Counted from the stretch's first letter, positions 1 through 5,543 are shown. The stretch: DNA of 7,270 bases from Flavobacteriaceae bacterium (GCA_015489265.1 WFZY01000151.1:1-7270), one strand, 5' to 3'. The notes: generated from the letters alone by a model not told the origin. Numbers and translations are program-made.

Positions 1-82
1 ATTCTTTCCTTAATTGCTTCACAACGGTTAATATATGGTGTCGTAGCGGGCTTAAAATTCGCTAACTTCGCCTTATGCTACA

Positions 83-115
83 AAGATAGGAAAATTCATA
101 GAATTTTTCTATCTT
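83..115. repeat. Perfect hairpin 1 inside the palindromic element
   Basis: The outer arms AAGATAG (83-89) and CTATCTT (109-115) and the inner arms AAAATTC (91-97) and GAATTTT (101-107) pair around the loop ATA. The single G/T opposition at 90/108 would be a G-U pair in RNA. The right flank of the arm CAAAGATA (81-88) is a TATCTTTG promoter-like box when read on the minus strand, but I see no convincing upstream TTG for it. Confidence 0.75.
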
Positions 116-159
116 ATATTTGCACCAGTAAAATTCTATGAATTTTCCGGTGCAAATAT
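116..159. repeat. Perfect hairpin 2 inside the palindromic element
   Basis: Arms ATATTTGCACC (116-126) and GGTGCAAATAT (149-159) pair exactly. Inside them AAAATTC (130-136) pairs with GAATTTT (140-146) around TAT. The internal loop is AGT opposite CC. The core is the reverse complement of the core of the hairpin at 83-115. TATATTTG at 115-122 matches the phylum's -7 promoter box on the plus strand, although no -33 TTG stands upstream, so promoter activity is only a possibility. Confidence 0.75.
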
Positions 160-222
160 GCCAAAACATTGAAGTAGGACAGAACCCGCTATGCGCTATA
201 TATAATGTTAGGCATTGTTTAT

Positions 223-1101
223 TTATTTTTTATTTATTTTTTTTGAAATAAAGAAATTAGCTAATTCCAAAGAAACAATATAATTTCCCGTATCAAGTTC
301 TGATATATCAATATTTGTTTTCGTTCCACAATTTTTCTTTTGTATGATGATTTTTCCTTGCATATCAGTTATAGTTAAATCTTTTATTATTTCAGGCGAT
401 GATATATTTATATAATAAGAACACGGATTTGGATACACCTTAACTGATTTAATAATTTCATCTAAAACAGAAACTGTCGCAATATCTGTATATTGCAAGC
501 TGTTTAATGCACTTGATGAATGAGGTGTCTGATTTCCACCCATTATATACAAATTATTATTAACAACTTCTGCCCCAAAATGTCTCCGCCCTATCATATT
601 TTGACTAACACAATCTACATATTCATTCAAATCAATATCATAATAACCTATATGTGTTAAATCTTGATAATCTCCTATAATCCATATCTTATGCCCAAAT
701 ACAGCAGTAGAATGAGCTGAAATTCCAACCGGCATATTTAATAAATGTTGCCAAGTGTTCGTTTGAATATCATAAGTATCAATCCGGCTCAATACAGAAC
801 CGTTGTAACCACCTATAACATATATTTTTCCATCAACTGCTTCACCTCTTGTTTCTCTACCGACATCCATATCAGCTAACATTGTCCATTGATCAAGTGT
901 AGGATTGTATCTTAAAAGTTTATTAGAATAACCGGACACACAACTTCCTCCGAAAAAATATATATTATTATTCCAAACACAATTCCCTGCACTGCGAACG
1001 GGATAAGGATTAATCGATAACAAAGTAATATTACCTGTTTGCAAATCTATTTTTTCTAATTGATCATTATATGACGAAGGCGTAATACCATTGAAAATCA
1101 T
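223..1101 (-). CDS. Kelch-repeat protein with T9SS type A sorting domain, 5'-truncated by an insertion sequence
   Basis: The open frame encodes 292 residues and is probably a pseudogene remnant. Residues about 35-200 carry kelch-like blades with double glycines after hydrophobic strands: YFFGG near 48-52, YVIGG near 94-98, a degenerate IWIIGD near 139-144 and YIMGG near 185-189. Such blades form a beta-propeller used in binding. Residues about 221-292 are a T9SS type A C-terminal domain, starting VYPNP and ending GNYIVSLEL...SKKINKK. This domain sends proteins through the type IX machine to the cell surface or outside. No signal peptide is present. The apparent ATG straddles the IS border: A and T come from the IS inverted repeat and G from the gene, so the real N-terminus is lost. 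Without a signal peptide the product should not reach the T9SS. The sequence looks more AT-rich than the core genes to the right, which suggests accessory origin. The beta-propeller partner is unknown. Confidence 0.8.
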   Translation of the reverse strand: MIFNGITPSSYNDQLEKIDLQTGNITLLSINPYPVRSAGNCVWNNNIYFFGGSCVSGYSNKLLRYNPTLDQWTMLADMDVGRETRGEAVDGKIYVIGGYNGSVLSRIDTYDIQTNTWQHLLNMPVGISAHSTAVFGHKIWIIGDYQDLTHIGYYDIDLNEYVDCVSQNMIGRRHFGAEVVNNNLYIMGGNQTPHSSSALNSLQYTDIATVSVLDEIIKSVKVYPNPCSYYINISSPEIIKDLTITDMQGKIIIQKKNCGTKTNIDISELDTGNYIVSLELANFFISKKINKK

Positions 1102-1116
1102 TGTTGTCCGATAAAA
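1100..1116 (+). repeat. Left terminal inverted repeat of the IS
   Basis: ATTGTTGTCCGATAAAA matches the reverse complement of the right end (ATTGTTGTCCGGTAAAA) except at one position. It supplies the first two bases of the apparent start codon of the truncated kelch gene. Confidence 0.88.
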
Positions 1117-1156
1117 ATCTGAATTGATAATTTTCCGTATTTAAGTATCTGAAAAT

Positions 1157-1164
1157 CAAATATA
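1157..1164 (-). promoter_or_regulatory. Possible outward-facing promoter -7 box in the IS left end
   Basis: On the minus strand this reads TATATTTG, matching TAnnTTTG, and it points out of the IS toward the truncated kelch frame. The only upstream TTG lies about 13 bp away, shorter than the usual 17-23 bp, so the promoter would be weak at best. Confidence 0.3.
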
Positions 1165-1191
1165 GGATTTTTATTTTCAAAAATAAGCCCC

Positions 1192-2406
1192 CTATGTCGG
1201 AAAAAGTGAGTTTTCATACAGATTTTTACGTTCTTTTATAGCTTCCTTCCATGATTGTTCAGGGTCTTCCAAAAATCTGTAAATATTTATGTAATCCATA
1301 AGGTGCATTCTGATTAAAGAAACTAAATTTGAGAATGCCCACTTACGTTTTACCTTCTTTTTTATTAGAGTTACAAGCAAATTAGCTATCATACTGACCC
1401 AAATTTGTATTTCAATGGCATTTTGATTATCACCTAAAAAATATTTTAATGGAAAATTTTGTTTTAATTGTTTAAAAAGTGTTTCTATCTGCCACCTTTT
1501 CTTATAGATTAAAGTAATGGTCTGCGCTTTAAGTTCAAAATTATTGGTGATGAATACCAATGTTTTATCGCTATTTTCATCATGATATGTTATACGCCTT
1601 ACTCTAAGTTTCTTTTCTTCATCATTTTCTTTATAACTCAAAAATATCTCCTCATCTTTTTGGACACCGCTGTCCGTCTTGTTCGGTATTTCAAATATCT
1701 CTCCTTGCTGATAAACGGCATTTTTCTTTTGTCTTGTAACAAAGCTTATGTTATCAGATGTAAAACGAGCATATTGTTTGTAATCATTGTAGGCTCTATC
1801 AAAAACCATAATAGAACCTTCCGGTAAATTAATATGTTGTAAAAAATTTCTGTCATGACGTGCAGCGGCACTATATCTTACCAGCTTGGGCATATTCTCT
1901 TGTGCATTTATCATTACATGCGCCTTTATACCGCCTTTCTTTTTACCATTTATAGGATTACGCCCGGCTGCTTTTAAAATGGCTTTAAACAGGCTTATTG
2001 TGGTGGAATCAATCATAAAAAGCCGTTTTAAATCTAATTCCGAATCGCGGCTGTCCGATAAAAACTGCCTGTTATCTTGATAAATTTTCATATAGATGTC
2101 TTCAAAGACTTTGCTTGAACGACGTTTATTAGCATCTGACAATGTGCTACGTTTTGGCATGTAATCTAATCCTAAATGATTTATCTTGTAAGAATTCGCT
2201 AGAAAGCCTATTACTGCTTCTCTTAAAGAGCTTACACCTTCGAATACACTATACAACATAACAACCAGATGTTTGTATGTCGTAAATTGCTTTGTATATC
2301 TGTCCGCTTTATGTTTTGCTGCTATACGGTCGATTTTTGATTTGTCAACGAATTGTAATAGCTGAGAAAAAATCGGCTGTCCGATAAAATTTTTATCTTT
2401 GCTCAT
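1192..2406 (-). CDS. IS4-family transposase (DDE, DUF4372-type N-terminus)
   Basis: The enzyme cuts and joins the IS ends by DDE chemistry on DNA. Numbering from the methionine at 2406 gives 404 residues, normal for the family. Residues about 8-80 look like the DUF4372 N-terminal domain. The RNase H-like catalytic core follows, with Asp133 in MIDSTT, Asp203 in VFDRAYNDY and Glu308 in YKKRWQIETLFKQLK. The last is a textbook Y(2)R(3)E(6)K signature, with Lys315. All catalytic residues are present and there is no frameshift, so the gene looks functional. The frame stays open 20 codons further upstream to 2466, but a good promoter -7 box (2436-2443) lies inside that extension. The shorter start, 20-odd bases after the expected transcription start, is therefore preferred. 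The stop is 76 bp from the inner edge of the left repeat. Confidence 0.93.
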   Translation of the reverse strand: MSKDKNFIGQPIFSQLLQFVDKSKIDRIAAKHKADRYTKQFTTYKHLVVMLYSVFEGVSSLREAVIGFLANSYKINHLGLDYMPKRSTLSDANKRRSSKVFEDIYMKIYQDNRQFLSDSRDSELDLKRLFMIDSTTISLFKAILKAAGRNPINGKKKGGIKAHVMINAQENMPKLVRYSAAARHDRNFLQHINLPEGSIMVFDRAYNDYKQYARFTSDNISFVTRQKKNAVYQQGEIFEIPNKTDSGVQKDEEIFLSYKENDEEKKLRVRRITYHDENSDKTLVFITNNFELKAQTITLIYKKRWQIETLFKQLKQNFPLKYFLGDNQNAIEIQIWVSMIANLLVTLIKKKVKRKWAFSNLVSLIRMHLMDYINIYRFLEDPEQSWKEAIKERKNLYENSLFPT

Positions 2407-2435
2407 ATCTTTGTGAATTATAATTTTGCTAAATG

Positions 2436-2467
2436 CAAAGATAATAGCGAGGGGCGATTTCTTCAAA
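2436..2467 (-). promoter_or_regulatory. Transposase promoter (TTTG / TATCTTTG)
   Basis: On the minus strand a TTTG at 2464-2467 and TATCTTTG at 2436-2443 are separated by 20 bp, matching the Bacteroidota sigma factor pattern. The start codon at 2404-2406 follows about 30 bp after the -7 box, which fixes the shorter transposase start. Confidence 0.7.
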
Positions 2468-2478
2468 CCTCGCTTTTT
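2446..2478 (+). terminator. Stem-loop with T run just inside the IS right end
   Basis: AGCGAGG (2446-2452) pairs with CCTCGCT (2468-2474) across a 15-nt loop, and TTTTT follows at 2474-2478. On the plus strand this is a short intrinsic-terminator shape that would stop transcripts antisense to the transposase before they reach acpP. It also overlaps the transposase promoter, so the same inverted repeat could be an operator or a DNA structural element. The 7-bp stem with a long loop makes termination uncertain. Confidence 0.4.
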
Positions 2479-2493
2479 CTAAAAAATTGGTAG

Positions 2494-2510
2494 TTTTACC
2501 GGACAACAAT
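2494..2510 (-). repeat. Right terminal inverted repeat of the IS
   Basis: TTTTACCGGACAACAAT is the partner of the left repeat at 1100-1116, with one mismatch. The DNA immediately outside it is intergenic and carries no recognisable start of the kelch gene. Confidence 0.88.
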
Positions 2511-2548
2511 GGTTTTTTCCTTTAAACTGCATTAAAAGATATTTGGTA

Positions 2549-2580
2549 TTTTAGCTTTTTATTTCAATAAATAGCTAAAA
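2549..2580. terminator. Possible terminator-like inverted repeat
   Basis: TTTTAGCT (2549-2556) pairs with AGCTAAAA (2573-2580), and ATTT/AAAT inside continues the stem after a TTTT bulge. The flanks are A/T-rich in both directions, so it could end a transcript from either side. It may be left over from a gene removed when the IS region rearranged. Confidence 0.35.
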
Positions 2581-2612
2581 GATTTTAATTTTATATAATA
2601 TATAATGTGTAA

Positions 2613-2638
2613 CCAAAAAATCATGGCATGATTTTGGG
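2613..2638. promoter_or_regulatory. Palindrome upstream of the acpP promoter, possible operator
   Basis: ATCATG (2620-2625) and CATGAT (2627-2632) are mirrored around a single G. A/T runs and then CC/GGG outside extend the symmetry to about 26 bp with one slip. The one-base centre is too small for a good RNA loop, so a dimeric DNA-binding protein site is more natural than a terminator. It ends about 29 bp before the -33 box of the fatty-acid operon. Confidence 0.4.
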
Positions 2639-2666
2639 TATTTAAGAAAAAAATGACCAAAAAAAC

Positions 2667-2695
2667 TTGTATATTTACAAAGTTTTTTATTTTTG
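2667..2695 (+). promoter_or_regulatory. Promoter of the acpP-fabF-rnc operon
   Basis: TTG at 2667-2669 and TATTTTTG at 2688-2695 are 18 bp apart, matching the Bacteroidota TTG / TAnnTTTG pattern. The expected transcription start leaves a leader of roughly 25 nt, AT-rich and without a Shine-Dalgarno sequence, before the acpP ATG at 2726. Confidence 0.65.
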
Positions 2696-2725
2696 CCGAA
2701 CATTAATCAATAAAAAATAAATATT

Positions 2726-2962
2726 ATGTCTGACATTGCATCAAGAGTAAAAGCAATTATCGTTGACAAATTAGGTGTTGACGAAAACGATGTAACCCCT
2801 GAAGCTAACTTTACAACTGACCTAGGGGCTGATTCACTTGACACAGTTGAATTAATTATGGAGTTTGAAAAAGAATTTGATATTCAAATCCCTGATGATC
2901 AAGCTGAACAAATCCAAACTGTGGGTCAAGCCGTTAAATACATTGAAGAAGCATTAAACTAA
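2726..2962 (+). CDS. acpP: Acyl carrier protein
   Basis: This small acidic cytosolic protein carries growing fatty-acyl chains on a 4'-phosphopantetheine arm during type II fatty-acid synthesis. It has 78 residues, the usual ACP length. The attachment site is Ser37 in the motif GADSLD, followed by the acidic recognition helix TVELIMEFEKEFDI that docks partner enzymes. The start MSDIASRVKAIIVDKLGVDE reads like flavobacterial ACPs. The gene is first in the operon behind its own promoter and is followed after 7 bp by fabF, the enzyme that uses its acyl-thioesters. All key residues are present and nothing looks odd. Confidence 0.97.
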   Translation: MSDIASRVKAIIVDKLGVDENDVTPEANFTTDLGADSLDTVELIMEFEKEFDIQIPDDQAEQIQTVGQAVKYIEEALN

Positions 2963-2969
2963 GAGTTTT

Positions 2970-4217
2970 ATGGAATTGAAACGAGTTGTTGTTACGGGTT
3001 TAGGAGCATTAACCCCTATTGGTAAAGATGTCGCATCCTATTGGCAAGGTTTAATCAACGGTGTCAGTGGAGCGGCGCCTATTACCCGGATTGATGCTTC
3101 TAAATTCAAAACTCGTTTTGCTTGTGAAGTTAAAGATTACAATCCGACCGACTATTTTGACCGCAAAGAGGTGCGTAAAATGGACTTATACGCTCAATTT
3201 GCACTTATTGCATCGCGCGAAGCCATAAAAGATGCTAAGTTTGATGACGACAAACTCAATCATGAGCGTGTCGGTGTCATTTTTGGTTCGGGTATCGGCG
3301 GCTTACAAACTTATGAAGATGAAGTTCGTAATTTTGTTCAAGGAAACGGTACACCGCGTTTCAATCCGTTTTTTATTCCGAAAATGATTTCGGATATGGC
3401 GGCAGGACTGATTTCTATTGAAAACAAATTTTACGGACCTAATTACGCTACGGTTTCTGCCTGTGCGACATCATCCAATGCCATTATCGATGCTTATAAC
3501 ATTTTACGACTCGGTATGGCGGATGTCATGGTAACCGGTGGTGCTGAAGCCGCTATAACCAATGCCGGTGTCGGTGGCTTTAACGGGTTGAGAGCTTTAT
3601 CAACTCGAAATGATGACTACAAAACAGCTTCAAGACCTTTTGATAAAGACCGCGACGGTTTTGTTATAGGAGAAGGCGGCGGTGCCATTATTTTAGAAAC
3701 ACTGGAACATGCCAAAGCCAGAGGAGCTAAAATTTATGCCGAAATACTCGGTGCCGGCATGTCTGCCGATGCCTACCATATGACCGCACCGCATCCGGAA
3801 GGTAAAGGCGCAGCACTTGTCATGAAAAATGCTTTGCAAGACGCTAACTTGCAACCCAAAGCTATTGATTATGTCAATGTCCACGGGACTTCAACTCCCT
3901 TAGGTGACATTTCGGAAATCAAAGCAATTAAACAAATTTTTGGCGAACACGCCTACAATCTCAATATCAGTAGTACCAAGTCGATGACCGGACACTTACT
4001 AGGTGCCGCAGGTGCGATTGAAGCCATCGCTTCTATTTTGGCTATTAACAACGGTGTGATTCCACCGACCATTAACCACTTTACGGACGATCCTGAAATA
4101 GACCCCAAACTAAATTTGACTTTTAACCAAGCTCAAAAACGCAACATCAATACGGCTATTAGCAATACATTCGGGTTTGGTGGTCATAATGCTTCTATTA
4201 TTTTTGGTAAATATTAA
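2970..4217 (+). CDS. fabF: Beta-ketoacyl-ACP synthase II
   Basis: This condensing enzyme elongates acyl chains by joining an acyl group held on its cysteine with malonyl-ACP, releasing CO2. The 415-residue length is standard. The two-part thiolase fold is complete, and the Cys-His-His triad is visible: Cys165 in TVSACATSSN, His305 in NVHGTSTPLGD and His342 in MTGHLLGAAGA. Lys337 stands in SSTKSMTGH and the glycine-rich loop FGFGGHN lies at 401-407. The N-terminal VVVTGLGALTPIG is typical of FabF rather than FabH. It sits 7 bp after acpP, as in many bacteria, so the carrier and the elongating enzyme are made together. The start ATG has no Shine-Dalgarno sequence, as expected for this phylum. 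FabB is a possible alternative name, but length and motifs favour FabF. Confidence 0.97.
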   Translation: MELKRVVVTGLGALTPIGKDVASYWQGLINGVSGAAPITRIDASKFKTRFACEVKDYNPTDYFDRKEVRKMDLYAQFALIASREAIKDAKFDDDKLNHERVGVIFGSGIGGLQTYEDEVRNFVQGNGTPRFNPFFIPKMISDMAAGLISIENKFYGPNYATVSACATSSNAIIDAYNILRLGMADVMVTGGAEAAITNAGVGGFNGLRALSTRNDDYKTASRPFDKDRDGFVIGEGGGAIILETLEHAKARGAKIYAEILGAGMSADAYHMTAPHPEGKGAALVMKNALQDANLQPKAIDYVNVHGTSTPLGDISEIKAIKQIFGEHAYNLNISSTKSMTGHLLGAAGAIEAIASILAINNGVIPPTINHFTDDPEIDPKLNLTFNQAQKRNINTAISNTFGFGGHNASIIFGKY

Positions 4218-4226
4218 ACCTGTTCT

Positions 4227-5000
4227 TTGCGTTTATTAAAGAAAATCTTAGGACTGAATAAAATTGTCGAAAACCATGATTTGGAACGACAATTAGAAAA
4301 TATTTTACCTTTTAAACCCCAAAATTTATCTTTTTATCGAGAAGCTTTAACCCATAAAGCTAAAAATCTTAAGGACGAAAACGGCAACAAAATCAATTTT
4401 GAACGCTTGGAATTTTTAGGTGATGCCATTATTGAAACTGTGGTATCTGAATTTCTTTACAAAGAATTGCCTTACGCAACCGAAGGTGAATTAACCGTCA
4501 TGCGTGCCAAAATAGTTAACCGCAAACACTTAAATCAGTTAGGACAAAGTTTAAATATCACCGAATTGCTCAACACGAAACTGACTCAAAGACAAATGGG
4601 ACATGACATATCCGGCAACTTATATGAAGCATTAGTCGGTGCTATCTTTTTAGATAAGGGCTATGCCGGCGCCAAAAAATTCATTTATTCGAGCATGATT
4701 GACTCTCATATCGACTTGGAAAAACTCGAAAAAAAAATCAGCAGTTATAAAAGTTTTATGATTGAATGGGCACAAAAAAATCACTTTCCTTTTGAATTCA
4801 TTGCACAAAATGATACCAACAATGGTAAAAATAATTATTTTCGTGTTAACTTTGTCCTAAATAATAAAAAAATAAGCCAAGGTCGTTCATCAAGCAAAAA
4901 GAAAGCCGAAGAGATAGCCGCCCGTCGGGCTTATTATACCATTCAACCCGATAAAAATGGCAAAAAGAAAGAAAATACGCAAACACATCATCAAATTTGA
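4227..5000 (+). CDS. rnc: Ribonuclease III
   Basis: RNase III cuts double-stranded RNA and matures rRNA precursors in the cytosol. The 257-residue product has the RNase III domain at about 20-165, with signature ERLEFLGDA (Glu59, Asp66) and the second metal-binding helix NLYEALVGAIFLD (Glu134). A double-stranded-RNA-binding domain follows at about 172-240 (SYKSFMIEWAQK ... KKKAEEIAARRAYYTI). At the position of the usual catalytic Asp three residues before Glu134 there is Asn131. No ATG fits the N-terminus: the frame runs TAA (fabF stop), ACC, TGT, TCT, TTG, so TTG at 4227 is the likely start. The residues after it, RLLKKILG, resemble the N-terminus of related enzymes. The last 44 bp overlap the next gene and encode a lysine/histidine-rich tail. 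Translation probably depends on coupling to fabF. Confidence 0.94.
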   Translation: MRLLKKILGLNKIVENHDLERQLENILPFKPQNLSFYREALTHKAKNLKDENGNKINFERLEFLGDAIIETVVSEFLYKELPYATEGELTVMRAKIVNRKHLNQLGQSLNITELLNTKLTQRQMGHDISGNLYEALVGAIFLDKGYAGAKKFIYSSMIDSHIDLEKLEKKISSYKSFMIEWAQKNHFPFEFIAQNDTNNGKNNYFRVNFVLNNKKISQGRSSSKKKAEEIAARRAYYTIQPDKNGKKKENTQTHHQI

Positions 5001-5436
5001 CGAACTGACTAATGATATCGGTTTTGTTTTAATCGGTATGCAAACCGGCCAAGCGCTTTACAAATTAGCTTTCGACTTTAACCGCTTATTTTCTTGGGAC
5101 TTACAACTGCAACCTGACCTTAAAGTTATCAGAAAAAACAAAGAAGTATCTTTTGAAAATTATGCCACTTCGGAAAACAGCATCGGGCAAAAAATCCGAT
5201 TGCTTAATAATGAGATACTAATACCTATGGCGCATCCCAATACATTATTTGACACCGATGAGGCCTATTATTTATTTTCAAAATTGCCGGCAATTAATTA
5301 CATCTTGATGCTACCCGAAGATGAAGGCTTCGATTACAAAAGCATTCAACAAAATTTTAAAGTACATTATTCCATTAAGTTTATTGAAGTAGATCTGGTA
5401 CAATGTGGTACCGCTTTCCCTGTTTTTCCTGTTTAA
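4957..5436 (+). CDS. IPExxxVDY-family protein
   Basis: This 159-residue protein has no assigned function. It belongs to a small flavobacterial family recognised by an IPExxxVDY motif, here LPEDEGFDY near residues 120-128, and by its place directly after rnc. The N-terminus is basic (MAKRKKIRKH) and no signal peptide or membrane segment is seen, so it should be cytosolic. Its start lies inside rnc with a 44-bp overlap in another frame, which suggests translational coupling. The next in-frame methionine is about 28 codons later, in GMQTGQA, and would remove conserved-looking sequence. It closes the acpP operon: a separate promoter precedes the following gene. A role linked to RNase III or ribosome assembly is a guess from position alone. 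Confidence 0.8.
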   Translation: MAKRKKIRKHIIKFDELTNDIGFVLIGMQTGQALYKLAFDFNRLFSWDLQLQPDLKVIRKNKEVSFENYATSENSIGQKIRLLNNEILIPMAHPNTLFDTDEAYYLFSKLPAINYILMLPEDEGFDYKSIQQNFKVHYSIKFIEVDLVQCGTAFPVFPV

Positions 5437-5442
5437 AAATAC

Positions 5443-5471
5443 TTGGCTTTCAATATTTCTTTTTATCTTTG
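5443..5471 (+). promoter_or_regulatory. Promoter of the OmpA-family gene
   Basis: TTG at 5443-5445 and TATCTTTG at 5464-5471 are 18 bp apart, the same spacing as the acpP promoter. The predicted 5' leader is about 65 nt and contains a hairpin. Confidence 0.7.
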
Positions 5472-5484
5472 AAGCGTACAATAT

Positions 5485-5505
5485 TTAACTGACGGCATCA
5501 GTTAA
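5485..5505 (+). promoter_or_regulatory. 5'-UTR stem-loop of the OmpA-family mRNA
   Basis: TTAACTGA (5485-5492) pairs with TCAGTTAA (5498-5505) across the loop CGGCA. ATA/TAT outside extends the stem after a one-base bulge. It would lie within about 10-30 nt of the predicted mRNA 5' end, well before the ATG at 5544. That fits an mRNA-stabilising hairpin rather than a terminator, since no U run follows. Confidence 0.5.
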
Positions 5506-5543
5506 TATAGTAAAATTTAACACCTAAAATTTAAGACATTATT

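Larger units (their letters stand above)
20..213 (-). repeat. Nested palindromic element with attC-like ends, downstream of the kelch gene
   Basis: This 194-bp non-coding stretch is built from inverted repeats nested in one another. Read on the minus strand it opens with GCCTAAC (plus 207-213), which fits the attC box RYYYAAC, 9 bp past the stop codon of the kelch gene. It closes near CCGTTGTG (plus 20-27), which fits the partner box GTTRRRY only partly. Outer arms share TAGCGGG (44-50) and CCCGCTA (185-191), flanked by further imperfect pairing. The inside holds two strong hairpins at 83-115 and 116-159. The layout of gene, then stop, then palindrome resembles an integron cassette, but the element is longer than most attC sites and no integrase is in view. 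It could instead be a dispersed intergenic repeat family of this phylum. No open reading frame is supported here, and positions 1-19 show nothing recognisable. Confidence 0.55.
1100..2510 (-). mobile_element. IS4-family insertion sequence, complete
   Basis: The element is about 1,411 bp with one transposase gene. Its ends are inverted repeats at 1100-1116 and 2494-2510, matching at 16 of 17 positions. I find no direct target duplication: the left flank ends TGAAAATC and the right flank begins GGTTTTTTCC. The left flank is the interior of a kelch/T9SS gene, whereas the right flank is ordinary intergenic DNA in front of acpP. This mismatch suggests that a deletion or recombination event followed insertion. 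The exact ends could shift by a base or two, because the flanks continue a weak similarity outside the repeats. Confidence 0.85.
2511..2725. other. Intergenic region between the IS and acpP
   Basis: These 215 bp are strongly AT-rich and hold no supported gene. They contain a terminator-like inverted repeat (2549-2580), a near-perfect palindrome (2613-2638) and the acpP promoter (2667-2695). A short minus-strand frame runs from an ATG at about 2530 into the IS and stops after 17 codons. It has no signal-peptide character and is not a convincing lost start of the kelch gene. Confidence 0.6.

Noticed and set aside
1582..2080. Two short plus-strand open frames opposite the transposase
   Set aside because: They lie antisense to a fully motif-supported transposase, have hydrophobic low-complexity translations and no promoter or family resemblance.
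2407..2466. A 20-codon N-terminal extension of the transposase
   Set aside because: The extension contains the transposase -7 promoter box, so the transcript should start after it. The family-like sequence begins at the methionine at 2406.
2511..2530. Possible lost start of the kelch gene on the right side of the IS
   Set aside because: A minus-strand ATG near 2530 gives only a few residues before the IS and no signal peptide, so it does not restore a secreted T9SS protein.
3693..3884. Minus-strand open frame inside fabF
   Set aside because: It is antisense to a strongly conserved enzyme and has no recognisable domain.
5396..5415. GGTAC/GTACC inverted repeat near the end of the IPExxxVDY gene as a terminator
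   Set aside because: It is short, lies within the coding region and is not followed directly by a T run.
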